This document shows, piece by piece, positions 24,689 through 34,418 of a stretch of DNA of 64,000 nt. The notes below the pieces were generated by a model. It was not told where the DNA came from and made no database searches. It worked only from the letters and a program-made list of their open reading frames with translations. The stretch is from positions 1 to 64,000 of the forward strand of contig NZ_MASS01000018.1 of NCBI RefSeq assembly GCF_001707885.1, in the 5' to 3' direction. Source of the DNA: Desulfosporosinus cupriresistens (GTDB lineage: Bacteria > Bacillota > Desulfitobacteriia > Desulfitobacteriales > Desulfitobacteriaceae). The translations under genes and the position numbers were made by a program. How positions within the stretch are numbered: position 1 is the stretch's first letter; every line of letters starts with the position of its first letter.

Positions 24689-26038
24689 ATGGCTAATACA
24701 AAAAACGCTGTTGCACCTGTTGATGAGATGCTGCCTGCCGGGAAACTTTTTCTTTACGGATTACAACACGTCTTGGCAATGTATGCTGGAGCAGTTGCTG
24801 TACCTTTAATTATTGCAGGAGCTGCCGGTTTAACCCAAGCCCAGACCGCTTATTTAATTAATGCAGACTTGTTTACCTGTGGTATAGCTACCCTCCTTCA
24901 AACCTTAGGGATCTGGAAGATTGGAATCAAAATTCCGGTCATCCAAGGGGTCACTTTTGCTGCTGTAACTCCTATGATTCTCATGGCCCAAAGTGGCGGC
25001 ATGGATTTGATCTTCGGGTCAGTCATTGTTGCGGGTTTATTTACGTTTCTTTTAGCACCGTTTTTTAGTAAGATGATTCGCTTTTTTCCGCCCATTGTTA
25101 CGGGAAGTATCATCACAATCATCGGGGTTTCTCTTCTGCCCGTTGGTGTGAACTGGGCGGCAGGCGGTGTGGGAAACAAACAATATGGGTCGTTAACATT
25201 TATAGCCGTTGCGGTTGTAGTGCTTATAACCATACTCATGGTTAATAAATTTTTCAAAGGTTTTATTGCTCACATCGGTGTCTTGATCGGTTTAATTGTC
25301 GGACTCATTATTGCCATCCCCCTAGGCATTGTTAACTTTTCGGGCGTTGCCTCAGCACCTTGGTTAGGCATTGATATGCCTTTTCATTTCGGGTATCCTA
25401 CGTTTGACCTCGGCGCCATTATCTCCATGATTCTAGTTATGTTGGTTGTTATGGTTGAGTCGACTGGAGACTTCCTGGCCATTGGTGAGATGGTCGATAA
25501 AAAGATCGGCGAAAAAGAACTTACGGCAGGTTTGAGAGCGGATGGCTTAGCAACCACGCTCGGTGGTATCTTTAATGCGTTCCCTTACACAGCGTTTGCT
25601 CAAAACGTTGGTTTGATAGGGTTAACGGGTGTGAAGAGTCGTTTCGTTGTCGCAGTTTCTGGCGCAATTTTGGTTGTCATGGGCTTGTTCCCTAAGCTAG
25701 CTACTATTATTGCCTCCCTGCCTAATGCGGTACTCGGTGGTGCTGGAATTGCCATGTTCGGAATTGTGGCTGCCAGTGGGATTAAGACTCTCGCTAAAGT
25801 CGATTACGAGAAAAACGTTAACAACATTTTCATTGTGGCTATTAGTATCGGAATTGGCCTAATCCCCGTGGTAGCGCCTGATTTCTTTAAAATGTTTCCA
25901 AATTGGAGTCAGACCATCTTGCATAGTGGAATAACCTTGGGTTCAATTACCGCTATTCTGCTCAATGCTTTCTTTAATGGTGGTAAAGGTGCGGGAGACT
26001 TGGACGATCTCAAAGATAGTGCCGGTATACAAGGGTAA
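24689..26038 (+). CDS. Nucleobase:cation symporter-2 (xanthine/uracil permease type)
   Basis: Integral membrane uptake system for purines (xanthine, urate) or uracil, driven by protons or sodium. The 449-residue protein has about 12-14 helices. The NAT/NCS2 signature QNVGLIGLTGVKSR is complete, and the preceding helix has ESTGDFLAIGEM. A frame opens at 24665, but ATG 24689 after AAGGAGGAAAGTAATA is the obvious start (MANTKNAV). Own sigma-54 promoter, so it is co-regulated with the degradation genes. Xanthine or urate is the likeliest cargo from context. Confidence 0.92.
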   Translation: MANTKNAVAPVDEMLPAGKLFLYGLQHVLAMYAGAVAVPLIIAGAAGLTQAQTAYLINADLFTCGIATLLQTLGIWKIGIKIPVIQGVTFAAVTPMILMAQSGGMDLIFGSVIVAGLFTFLLAPFFSKMIRFFPPIVTGSIITIIGVSLLPVGVNWAAGGVGNKQYGSLTFIAVAVVVLITILMVNKFFKGFIAHIGVLIGLIVGLIIAIPLGIVNFSGVASAPWLGIDMPFHFGYPTFDLGAIISMILVMLVVMVESTGDFLAIGEMVDKKIGEKELTAGLRADGLATTLGGIFNAFPYTAFAQNVGLIGLTGVKSRFVVAVSGAILVVMGLFPKLATIIASLPNAVLGGAGIAMFGIVAASGIKTLAKVDYEKNVNNIFIVAISIGIGLIPVVAPDFFKMFPNWSQTILHSGITLGSITAILLNAFFNGGKGAGDLDDLKDSAGIQG

Positions 26039-26045
26039 TTAGCTT

Positions 26046-26079
26046 GGGTGGGAAAGAGACTCCTTTTCCACCCTTTCTC
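26046..26079 (+). terminator. Terminator after the permease
   Basis: GGGTGGGAAA pairs with TTTTCCACCC (26064-26073), followed by TTTCT. Confidence 0.6.
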
Positions 26080-26114
26080 CTAGTACTCATCAGAAAGAAT
26101 AACTTCGTTACATA

Positions 26115-26179
26115 CTGCAAGAAGCCTAATACGTGCGAAGACAGTGCTGCAAGAAGGTTTAACCCGTGCGAAGACAGTG
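26115..26179 (+). repeat. Two tandem copies of a 32-33 bp sequence
   Basis: CTGCAAGAAG...CGTGCGAAGACAGTG at 26115-26146 is repeated at 26147-26179 with four to five differences. It lies between permease and the PreA-like gene. No function evident. Confidence 0.6.
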
Positions 26180-26246
26180 TCTTCGTCGTCTGTAGCAGTG
26201 CAACTTTCTTTATTTTAAAATCCTGATGTCGAAGGGGTTTTGGGAG

Positions 26247-27431
26247 ATGAACGTCGATTTATCCGTTAAGTTTTGCGGATTAAAATTAGAGAACCCCTTT
26301 GTCTTAGCTCCTTCGCCCAGCACTGATAATCTCGATCTTTTGATACAGGCTTTCCAAGCTGGGTGGGCTGGGGCAGTATTAAAGACCGTTGCCGTAGATT
26401 CCAGCATAGTTAGTCGTGTTTTCCCTTTAGTCATGCGTATTGAACAGGGAAACTCCTTTATAGGTCTGCAAAACATAGATCTCGTTTCTGAACATTCGGT
26501 CGAGGATGTTGAACATATTATTGTTGCCTTAAAAAAACGATTTCCCAATAAAGTTGTGATTCCTAGTATTATGGCGAGCACGCGGGAAGATTGGCAATCG
26601 CTAGCTAAGCGCTTTGTTGATGCGGGCGCAGATATTATTGAATGTAGTATTTGGTGTCCGCATGGAGCTGAGTGGAGTTTATGTTCTATGGTTCAAGAAC
26701 CCGTCGGAACTGAGCAAATCGCTCGTTGGGTTAAGGAAGTAGTTGGCAATGTTCCTGTGGTCATCAAATTATCGGCACAAGATTCCGATATAATGGCTAC
26801 GGCAGCGGCGGTAGAACGCAGTGGTGCGGATGGTGTGTGTGCTATAAATACGATCAAGAGTATTACGGGAGTTAACCTGTCGACCTTGATTCCTTATCCC
26901 AATGTGGCAGGGTTATCAACGTATGGAGGACTCTCCGGGCCGGCCTTGAAACCGATTGCTTTGCGTTGTACAGCTGAAATCGCACAAAAAGTAGATCTGG
27001 ATATAGCTGCTAGTGGTGGGATCACTACATGGGAAGATGGTGCTGAATTCCTGCTCCTGGGGGCCAGTACCTTGCAACTTTGTACGGCTGTTTTGCGTTT
27101 CGGCATAGGAATCATCAGGGACCTCACTCAAGGTTTAGCGGGCTGGATGAAGGAAATGGGTTTCCAGAGTTTGACGGATGTCATCGGACGGTCCTTGCCG
27201 TATTTGGTTGAACATTCCCAGCTTCCGAGGGGCATCCAATTCGTGGCCCATATTAGGAAAGAAGTCTGTGATGGCTGTGGAATATGTTCCACAGCATGTC
27301 GATCTGGCGGACACGACGCGATTTCTATGGCGGAAGAATTGCCTCAGGTAACTATGAATAGGTGCATTGGGTGTGGTCTATGCCGAGCGATGTGTTCCTT
27401 AAAGGCCATAATTTTAGTCCGACCAACTTGA
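26247..27431 (+). CDS. Dihydroorotate/dihydropyrimidine dehydrogenase-like protein (PreA type)
   Basis: FMN-containing barrel enzyme with a C-terminal ferredoxin. The 394 residues begin DLSVKFCGLKLENPFVLAP; residues around 130-150 carry ECSIWCPHGAEWSLCSM, whose later Cys fits the catalytic loop of dihydropyrimidine dehydrogenase. The C-terminus has two 4Fe-4S motifs, CDGCGICSTAC and CIGCGLCRAMC. E. coli PreA is similar in size and domain order and needs the flavoprotein PreT; here YgfK, upstream, has a PreT-like half and may be the partner. Start chosen at ATG 26247 (AAGGGG upstream); a longer frame opens at 26226. Likely reduces or oxidises a purine breakdown intermediate; substrate unknown. 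Confidence 0.82.
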   Translation: MNVDLSVKFCGLKLENPFVLAPSPSTDNLDLLIQAFQAGWAGAVLKTVAVDSSIVSRVFPLVMRIEQGNSFIGLQNIDLVSEHSVEDVEHIIVALKKRFPNKVVIPSIMASTREDWQSLAKRFVDAGADIIECSIWCPHGAEWSLCSMVQEPVGTEQIARWVKEVVGNVPVVIKLSAQDSDIMATAAAVERSGADGVCAINTIKSITGVNLSTLIPYPNVAGLSTYGGLSGPALKPIALRCTAEIAQKVDLDIAASGGITTWEDGAEFLLLGASTLQLCTAVLRFGIGIIRDLTQGLAGWMKEMGFQSLTDVIGRSLPYLVEHSQLPRGIQFVAHIRKEVCDGCGICSTACRSGGHDAISMAEELPQVTMNRCIGCGLCRAMCSLKAIILVRPT

Positions 27432-27507
27432 GAACGGGTGCATTAGGTGATACTACTTAGGGTATGATTAAGAAAAAGTTTTTTAATATAGAGAGGATGA
27501 GTGAAAG

Positions 27508-28836
27508 ATGCTTCTAATAGGAAATGGTATCGTTTTGACCCTGGGTACAAGTAATCAGGTTATTCCACAGGGTGGCGTCCTGATCCAAGATACTAAGATT
27601 CAAGAAATCGGTTCAACTCAAGATTTGCAGGCGCGATTTCCAGAGGCGGAGTTTATCGATGCTCACGGCAAGTTGATTATGCCGGGGATGATCAATACCC
27701 ATATGCATCTCTATAGCACCTTCGCCCGAGGAATGGATTCCAAAAGTAAACCGCCTAAAAGCTTTGGAGATATTTTAGAAGGGCTCTGGTGGAAACTCGA
27801 TAAGTTATTGACCCTTGATGATGTTTATCTTAGTGGTTTAACTCCATTAATTGAATGCATCAAAACGGGGACGACAACGATTATTGACCATCATGCCAGC
27901 CCTATGGCTATTACCGGAAGCTTATCGACTCTCGCCAAGGCTGCCAAGGAAATCGGAGTCCGCGCTGCTTTTTGCTACGAGGTCTCAGATCGGGATGGTG
28001 AGAAGATTGCCCAAGAGGGTATTAAAGAAAATGTTGACTTTATCACAGCGTGTCAGGCTAACCCTGATCCTATGGTTGCGGGGATGTTTGGACTCCACGC
28101 TTCGTTAACCTTATCCGATCAAACCTTGGCAACCTGCAGTGAGGCAGCCAACAGTAAAGGGGCCGGATTTCACGTCCATGTTGCTGAAGGAGTCGAAGAT
28201 GTCCAGGACTGTGTTAGCAAACACGGTATGCGGGTGGTTGAACGGTTGGAAAAATTCAAGATTCTAGGACCGAAAACCATTGCCGTGCACTGTGTGCATA
28301 TTGATGATCACGAAATTGATCTACTCAAGGCTTCGCAAACCCAGGTTGTGCATAATCCGGAGTCAAATATGGGAAATGCTGTGGGCGTAACACCCGTTCT
28401 TAAAATGATGAGTCAAGGAGTTAAGGTTGGGCTGGGAACGGATGGCTATACCTGTGATATGTTTGAGAGTGGTAAAGTAGCGAATGTACTTCATAAGCAT
28501 GCGGTTGCTGATCCCAGTGTAGCCTGGGGCGAAGTTCCCCAGATGCTTTATGGGAATAACCCTGAGATTGCGTCGGAACTCTTTGGCGGAAAATTTGGGG
28601 AATTAGTCGCTGGAGCTTGGGCAGATGTTATTGTTGTGGATTATGTGCCGCCAACTCCACTGAATTCCAACAATTGGACAGGACATTTGCTTTTTGGGAT
28701 CTCTGGACGGTCGGTGGAAACGACGGTGATCAATGGGCGAGTACGCATGCTGGACAGAAAACTCATCGACATTGATGAAGTAGCCATCGGGGAACGTTCA
28801 CGTGAATTAGCACAAGGCGTCTGGAATAGAATTTGA
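27508..28836 (+). CDS. ssnA: SsnA amidohydrolase
   Basis: Metal-dependent amidohydrolase of the urate-degradation gene set; 442 residues, the same length as E. coli SsnA. Metal ligands are visible in NTHMHLYSTFARGMD (HxH), the His in FHVHVAEG and HCVHIDD, and the Asp in GLGTDGYTCDM. Homologues deaminate or open heterocyclic rings. Ribosome site GAGAGGATGAG precedes ATG 27508. The next gene starts 10 bases after the stop. Exact ring-opening step is not deducible from sequence. Confidence 0.88.
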   Translation: MLLIGNGIVLTLGTSNQVIPQGGVLIQDTKIQEIGSTQDLQARFPEAEFIDAHGKLIMPGMINTHMHLYSTFARGMDSKSKPPKSFGDILEGLWWKLDKLLTLDDVYLSGLTPLIECIKTGTTTIIDHHASPMAITGSLSTLAKAAKEIGVRAAFCYEVSDRDGEKIAQEGIKENVDFITACQANPDPMVAGMFGLHASLTLSDQTLATCSEAANSKGAGFHVHVAEGVEDVQDCVSKHGMRVVERLEKFKILGPKTIAVHCVHIDDHEIDLLKASQTQVVHNPESNMGNAVGVTPVLKMMSQGVKVGLGTDGYTCDMFESGKVANVLHKHAVADPSVAWGEVPQMLYGNNPEIASELFGGKFGELVAGAWADVIVVDYVPPTPLNSNNWTGHLLFGISGRSVETTVINGRVRMLDRKLIDIDEVAIGERSRELAQGVWNRI

Positions 28837-28846
28837 GGTGATTTCA

Positions 28847-30088
28847 TTGAAGAATGTGTTGGGACTGCGTTGTATTGAATGTAATAAGGAATTTCCTGCA
28901 GCAGCGGGGATGTATACTTGTCCATCTTGTGGCTCAAAAGGCGGCATTATGGATGTCGAATATGACTATCAAGAGATTAATCGGATGACGTCGCGTGAGC
29001 AACTGACTCAATCCAAAGACTTTTCAATCTTTCGTTATTTGCCTTTTCTTCCGATTCACCCAGAGTCTCCTCGCCCTCATCTTAGAGTGGGCTGGAGCCC
29101 ACTTTATAAGCCGCCGGGTTTGGCCAAGAGCTTAGGAATGAGTAACCTTTATGTCAAAGACGATGGACAAAATCCAACGGCTTCGCTGAAAGATCGGGCC
29201 TCGATTATTGCGGTGGTTAAGGCAGTTGAGGAAAAGGCCCCAACGGTTGCCTGTTCTTCGACGGGTAATGCGGCTTCATCTTTAGCTGGAAGCGCTGCTG
29301 CGATGGGCTTAAAGAGTGTTATTTTTGTTCCGAGTCGAGCTCCCCAAGGCAAGATCGCCCAATTGCTGATCTTTGGCGCAACGGTTATCAGTGTCCAAGG
29401 GTCCTACGAAGATGCCTTCAGACTTTCTGCAGAGGCTATTGAGCGCTGGGGCTGGTATAATCGAAACGCAGCGATTAACCCTTACTTGGTCGAAGGGAAG
29501 AAGACGGTTGCCTTGGAAATTGCCGAGCAATTAAATTGGGAAGTGCCTGATTGGGTGGCTCTTTCCGTCGGTGATGGGTGCACAATTGCTGGGGTTTGGA
29601 AAGGTTTCAAGGATCTCTACTTGGCTGGGTGGATCGATCGTTTGCCCAAAGTCTTAGGCGTCCAGTCCACAGGATGCAGTCCACTGGTTGATGCTTTCCT
29701 GGAAGATCGTCCCTGGCGTCCGGCTGAAGAGAACACGTTAGCGGATAGTATTGCAGTCGGCGTGCCACGTAATCCAGATAAGGCTTTGCGGGCTGTCAGG
29801 GAGTCGAATGGGTTGATGGTGGCTGTACCGGATGAAGCTATCTTAGAGGCTATGCGCCAACTGGGCAGAACAAGTGGCATTTTCGGTGAACCTGCCGGCG
29901 TAACGGGCATGGCCGGCCTTAAATTAATGGTGGAAAAAGGACTTATTGGAGCAGACGAAAAAGTAGTGGCCATTGTGACAGGAAATGGTTTAAAAGACGT
30001 CAAAAATGCCATAACCGCTGCAGGTGAACCCATTAAAGTTGCGCCCTCGCTGGAAGAGCTAATACGATGCGCAAACTTCGATGCGTGA
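28847..30088 (+). CDS. Threonine synthase-like PLP enzyme with zinc ribbon
   Basis: Fold-type II PLP enzyme resembling threonine synthase. N-terminal rubredoxin-like zinc ribbon (LRCIECNKEF...YTCPSCGS), the PLP lysine in NPTASLKDRA, the substrate/phosphate loop STGNAASSLAGSAAA, and the tail GNGLKD. Start placed at TTG 28847, six bases after GAGGTG; a GTG at 28838 is inside the ribosome site. It sits between SsnA and another PLP protein in the purine cluster and away from hom/thrB, so amino-acid biosynthesis is less likely than conversion of an amino-acid-like purine breakdown product. That is inference. Confidence 0.8.
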   Translation: MKNVLGLRCIECNKEFPAAAGMYTCPSCGSKGGIMDVEYDYQEINRMTSREQLTQSKDFSIFRYLPFLPIHPESPRPHLRVGWSPLYKPPGLAKSLGMSNLYVKDDGQNPTASLKDRASIIAVVKAVEEKAPTVACSSTGNAASSLAGSAAAMGLKSVIFVPSRAPQGKIAQLLIFGATVISVQGSYEDAFRLSAEAIERWGWYNRNAAINPYLVEGKKTVALEIAEQLNWEVPDWVALSVGDGCTIAGVWKGFKDLYLAGWIDRLPKVLGVQSTGCSPLVDAFLEDRPWRPAEENTLADSIAVGVPRNPDKALRAVRESNGLMVAVPDEAILEAMRQLGRTSGIFGEPAGVTGMAGLKLMVEKGLIGADEKVVAIVTGNGLKDVKNAITAAGEPIKVAPSLEELIRCANFDA

Positions 30089-30227
30089 GGTGCAATGCTT
30101 TGAGGCAACGAGCGACGATTGAGCCACAATCACGTGGCACATGAGTCGGAGAGCCAAGCGATGCTTAATGCGCTAAAGACGGAGACAATAGAAATAGGGA
30201 CCAAGTACGAAAAACGGAGAATGAGTG

Positions 30228-30285
30228 CGATGCACGAGGTTCGAGCTTCGAGCTTCGAGCCTCGAACCTCGAACCTCGTGCATCG
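30228..30285. repeat. 58-bp near-perfect palindrome made of TTCGAG repeats
   Basis: CGATGCACGAGGTTCGAG at the left end is exactly complementary to the right end; the middle is TTCGAGC/CTCGAAC iterations. It lies 18 bases before the next gene's start and forms a long hairpin in RNA. Related TTCGAGG-type words occur at 42737-42770 and 43045-43100. Confidence 0.75.
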
Positions 30286-30303
30286 ATATTGGAGGTAGCT
30301 TGA

Positions 30304-31791
30304 ATGAGTAACTTGATTAATTTAACCATTAATGAAGAGCAGCTTAAAAAAACTGTGCAGAGCGTTAAAGAAAGAAACGTTGTTATTCCAACCATGGCTC
30401 AGATGAAAGATCCTGACAAGATCCCTGCCAAGATTAAGGAAAAATTGAAGACGACTGGTTTATGGGACGTAGACCCAATTAACTTGTTTAGAATATCTTG
30501 GCGAAACCAACCAGTTAAAGAAGGCGGATTATTCAATGCCTTACCTAACTATGTTGAAATTCCTCCTGAAATTTCCGGGGTTAAAGCTAGAATTATTGCT
30601 ATGGCCGGTAAGTATTTCCCAACTGGGGCTCATAAGGTTGGAGCGAGTTTTGCGTGCTTAGTTCCTCGTTTAGTGACGGGACAATTTGATCCGAAATATC
30701 ATGAAGCTGTTTGGCCTTCAACCGGCAACTACTGCCGTGGCGGAGCGTATAATTCGGCCTTATTAGGCTGTAAATCAATTGCTATTTTACCGGAGAATAT
30801 GAGTCGAGAGCGTTTTGAATGGCTGAAGACCGTCGCCGGAGAAATAATTGCAACGCCTGGCTGTGAAAGTAATGTGAAAGAAATTTATGATAAAACCTGG
30901 GAACTACGCCGAACCCGCGACAATGTGGTGATCTTTAATCAGTTTGGGGAACTAGGTAATCATTTGTGGCATTACGAAGTCACAGGTAATGCGATGCATG
31001 ATATTATTAAAGCCGAAGCGGGTGCCAATGGCCGACTTGCAGGGGTATGTTTAACCTCAGGTTCCGCTGGTACACTCGGAAGTGCTGACTATTTGAAAGA
31101 TCAATTCCCCAAAGCCAAAATTGCTGTGGGTGAAGCCTTACAGTGCCCAACCTTACTGAACAATGGATTTGGTGATCATAGAATTGAAGGAATCGGTGAT
31201 AAACATATCCCTTGGATTCACAATGTGAAAAATACAGATATGGTAATCGCCATCGATGATAATGATAGCCTAGGTATGTTCCGTCTCTTTAATGAACCCG
31301 CTGGACAGGACTATCTGAGAGAACAAGGAATTTCTGAAGAGGTCATTACTAAGCTTACATGGGTGGGGATTTCCGGAGCTGCCAACATCTTATCCTGCAT
31401 CAAATTCGCTAAATACTATGAGTTAACGGAAGATGATATTGTTATTACTGTCCTAACGGATTCTGCAGAAATGTATCAGTCGAGACTGCAAGAAATGGAA
31501 GAAGAACGAGGCCAAGTCTACAACCCTCTAAATGCTGCCATTGATCATAATCGCAATGTTTTGGGCGTTAGGACTGACAGTATGGAAGAGTTGACGTACC
31601 AGAGCAAAAAGCGCATTCATAATCTCAAGTACTACACTTGGATTGAACAACAAGAGTATGATCTGGATGAACTGAATGCCCAGTGGTACGATTATGATAA
31701 TTACTGGGGTAAGTTGCATCAGATGGGGCCGGAACTAGATAAACTGATTGAAGAGTTCAATGAGAAAACAGGTATTGCGGAAAAATTATAA
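30304..31791 (+). CDS. Large fold-type II PLP enzyme of unassigned function
   Basis: A 495-residue PLP-dependent protein distantly like cysteine synthase and tryptophan synthase beta. The PLP lysine is in PTGAHKVGASFACL, the substrate loop is WPSTGNYCRGGAYNSALLG, and the phosphate-binding glycine loop is LTSGSAGTLGSADYL. About 100 residues longer than DpaL or cysteine synthase, with a charged C-terminal tail. Start ATG after GGAGGTAGCTTGA. Not recognised as a named enzyme. In this cluster it is one of three PLP enzymes, together with 28847-30088 and DpaL, and may be a lyase for an amino-acid-like intermediate. It ends at a strong terminator. Confidence 0.75.
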   Translation: MSNLINLTINEEQLKKTVQSVKERNVVIPTMAQMKDPDKIPAKIKEKLKTTGLWDVDPINLFRISWRNQPVKEGGLFNALPNYVEIPPEISGVKARIIAMAGKYFPTGAHKVGASFACLVPRLVTGQFDPKYHEAVWPSTGNYCRGGAYNSALLGCKSIAILPENMSRERFEWLKTVAGEIIATPGCESNVKEIYDKTWELRRTRDNVVIFNQFGELGNHLWHYEVTGNAMHDIIKAEAGANGRLAGVCLTSGSAGTLGSADYLKDQFPKAKIAVGEALQCPTLLNNGFGDHRIEGIGDKHIPWIHNVKNTDMVIAIDDNDSLGMFRLFNEPAGQDYLREQGISEEVITKLTWVGISGAANILSCIKFAKYYELTEDDIVITVLTDSAEMYQSRLQEMEEERGQVYNPLNAAIDHNRNVLGVRTDSMEELTYQSKKRIHNLKYYTWIEQQEYDLDELNAQWYDYDNYWGKLHQMGPELDKLIEEFNEKTGIAEKL

Positions 31792-31861
31792 CCAGTTTTC
31801 CTTTCCCAATATCATCGGGAGATCTTGAAGCTTAGTGGAGAATAGCGAGGAATATATTGTC

Positions 31862-31904
31862 AAAGGCAGCGGTTCACATAAATGAACCGCTGCCTTTCTT
31901 TTTA
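31862..31904 (+). terminator. Terminator after the PLP gene pair
   Basis: Perfect 15-bp stem AAAGGCAGCGGTTCA (31862-31876)/TGAACCGCTGCCTTT (31883-31897), then CTTTTTAC. The rest of the 390-bp gap to 32183 shows nothing further. Confidence 0.85.
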
Positions 31905-32182
31905 CTAGTCAGAACGTATAACTTTTCGTCCATTTTGGAAGGACCCTTCTCGTCATCCATGATCTCTTCAAGACAGGGGTTGAAGTGCGCTGGAGATACT
32001 ATTATGAAATGAGGGTTGACGTGAAAGTTGTTGCACAGTGGTTTTTATACATAATTGAAGGAATTTATAGAAAATTGTAGAATTATATTAGAATAAAGTG
32101 CGTGCAAATATAGTTAAGTGAACAACGGATTTTGAATTAAACGAAACATATTTCTTTATAGATTTAGAGGAGTGAGGTAATA

Positions 32183-34228
32183 TTGACTAAGTCAATTCGA
32201 AGTATATTTCAGTTGTTTTGGATCTCCCTATTGCTGTTTTATGTATTCTCACAAAAAGCCATTATAAACCTTAATGTTAACGAGTTCACATTGCTTGGTA
32301 CTTTGTTGCTGACCGCATCCGTAGCTGTAATTTTGTTTATGCAGAATTTGGGCCTTCAGAAGAAACTAAAGACCAAGACTACTGATTCGTTTGATAAGCT
32401 TGAAGATTGTGATGAAAAGATTGAAACACTTCTAGTTAATCTTCATGTGGGTGTAGCTGTGTTTTCTCCTGAAGGGGAGATGCTGGTAAGCAATAGGAAG
32501 TTTTTCGAATTGGCAAGCCCTATAAATTTTGAGGACAAACCCCAATCTGTCATGAAACAATCCCTCATTGATCATCCTCCCAAAGTAGCGCTTGAAGAGG
32601 TTATTAAGCATTACATAAACGAGGATGGTCAGAAATTAACTCTGAAAGAACTTCCGCTAATCAAAGTGATTTCTACAAACAAACCTTCACGCGAACAAAT
32701 TATTGGAATCCGAAATCCTGACAATGGTAGTGTTCGATGGACCATGGGAGATAATGAACCAGAGTTCGATGAATCAGGTAGATTGTCTAAGGTTATTATT
32801 ACACTTGTTGATATAACCGATAGAAAAAATTCAGAAAAGGCCTTAAGAGAAAGTGAAACTAGACTTAGTGCATTTTTAAAGGTTATGCCTGACATGTTTT
32901 TCTTATTGGATCGTAAGGGAAATATAATTGATAATTATTTAGAAAATACCATTATTCCCTCTCATTTGCAGGGAGGTTTTTTGGGTAAAAATATCAAGGA
33001 CTTGGACAATGTTGGGGAACATAATGCTGAGCGTGTTTTCCGGAATATAGAAAAACTTTTTGAGACTGGTGAAATCCAAACCTTGGAGTTCTCTACTCGA
33101 AAATTATGCCAGGAGACTTTTTTTGAAGCGCGACTTGTTTTATGCGGGGAGGATAAGGTACTGGCAGTTGTTAGAGATATTTCTCGCCGTAAGGAATCAG
33201 AGATTAGATTTTATAACATGAGTATCCATGATGCTTCAACAGGTCTTTATAACAGAACCTATTTTGAACACAAATTGAATAAATACCGTAATGAAGCTAC
33301 TACAGGAATTGGTATTGTCATTTGCGATATTGACGGATTGAAATTGGTCAACGATACTCTTGGTCATGTTGTAGGTGATGACTATTTAAAAAAAGCGGCA
33401 AATATTTTGTGTGAGTGTTTTGGTCAAGAAGCTATCGTTGCCAGGATTGGTGGAGATGAGTTTGCCGTATTAATTAAACACACAGCTATTAATGAACTGT
33501 CAGTCCTAGGGATTAAAATGGAGAATTTACTTAATAAAATAAATTCTGATGAGAGTATTATACCCTTAAGCATTTCCCTGGGTTATGCTGTTGGAAATGG
33601 TGAACAAAAGGATTTAAGAGAATTGTTTAAGGCGGCGGATAATATGATGTACCGTGAAAAACTACATCACCGGCAGAGTGAGAAGAGTAAAAATATTGAT
33701 ATTATTACCAAAATGCTGGAAGTCCGCGATTTTATCACCGAAGGTCATGGCGACAGGATGCAGGAATTATCAGGCAAGCTGGCCGAAGCTGTGGGTATGT
33801 CGAAAAATGAGATTGAGGACATGCGTCTCTTTGCCCAATTCCACGATATAGGGAAGGTTGGAATACCTGATAGAACACTTTTTAAACCCGGAAGGCTTAC
33901 TGAAGAAGAAAAGATCGAAATGAATCGGCATACCGAAATCGGCTATCTTATTGCCGAATCCTCGCCGAACCTCGCGCATATTTCGGATTGGATCCTCAAG
34001 CATCATGAATGGTGGGATGGTAATGGTTATCCCTTTAAATTAAAGGGCGAGGAAATTCCGTTACAAAGCAGGATACTTTCAATTGTCGATACTTTTGATG
34101 CGATGACAAATAATCGACCCTATAGAAAAGCCCTGTCCAAAGAAATTGCTCTGGCAGAAATCGTCAGATTCAAAGGAATTCAGTTTGATCCCATGCTTGT
34201 CGATAAGTTTGTCAAATTGGTTGTTTAG
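32183..34228 (+). CDS. Membrane PAS-GGDEF-HD-GYP protein (c-di-GMP turnover)
   Basis: A 681-residue signalling protein. Two N-terminal membrane helices (about 8-24 and 33-52), two PAS domains (about 80-215 and 225-335), a GGDEF domain with intact RIGGDEFAVLI, then an HD-GYP domain with HDIGKVGIPD and HHEWWDGNGYPF. It could both make and degrade c-di-GMP. TTG start at 32183 after GAGGAGTGAGGTAATA. It splits the purine cluster but has no obvious link to it. N-terminal sensing ligand unknown. Confidence 0.9.
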   Translation: MTKSIRSIFQLFWISLLLFYVFSQKAIINLNVNEFTLLGTLLLTASVAVILFMQNLGLQKKLKTKTTDSFDKLEDCDEKIETLLVNLHVGVAVFSPEGEMLVSNRKFFELASPINFEDKPQSVMKQSLIDHPPKVALEEVIKHYINEDGQKLTLKELPLIKVISTNKPSREQIIGIRNPDNGSVRWTMGDNEPEFDESGRLSKVIITLVDITDRKNSEKALRESETRLSAFLKVMPDMFFLLDRKGNIIDNYLENTIIPSHLQGGFLGKNIKDLDNVGEHNAERVFRNIEKLFETGEIQTLEFSTRKLCQETFFEARLVLCGEDKVLAVVRDISRRKESEIRFYNMSIHDASTGLYNRTYFEHKLNKYRNEATTGIGIVICDIDGLKLVNDTLGHVVGDDYLKKAANILCECFGQEAIVARIGGDEFAVLIKHTAINELSVLGIKMENLLNKINSDESIIPLSISLGYAVGNGEQKDLRELFKAADNMMYREKLHHRQSEKSKNIDIITKMLEVRDFITEGHGDRMQELSGKLAEAVGMSKNEIEDMRLFAQFHDIGKVGIPDRTLFKPGRLTEEEKIEMNRHTEIGYLIAESSPNLAHISDWILKHHEWWDGNGYPFKLKGEEIPLQSRILSIVDTFDAMTNNRPYRKALSKEIALAEIVRFKGIQFDPMLVDKFVKLVV

Positions 34229-34418
34229 GTCTATTGTTACCTTTTGACCAATGGGTTGTGTCCAAGTTGTTAAATTATGGTAATGGGAGTAAGGCGGAAT
34301 TGATAGGGCTGGTAAAATATTAAGTAGGTAAAATGGGGTAGGCTTGTTTACATTCATTTAATTTAAGGATATGTTTGTAGAGAACGATAATATTTTTTTG
34401 AAAAGAGTGGTAGATAGT

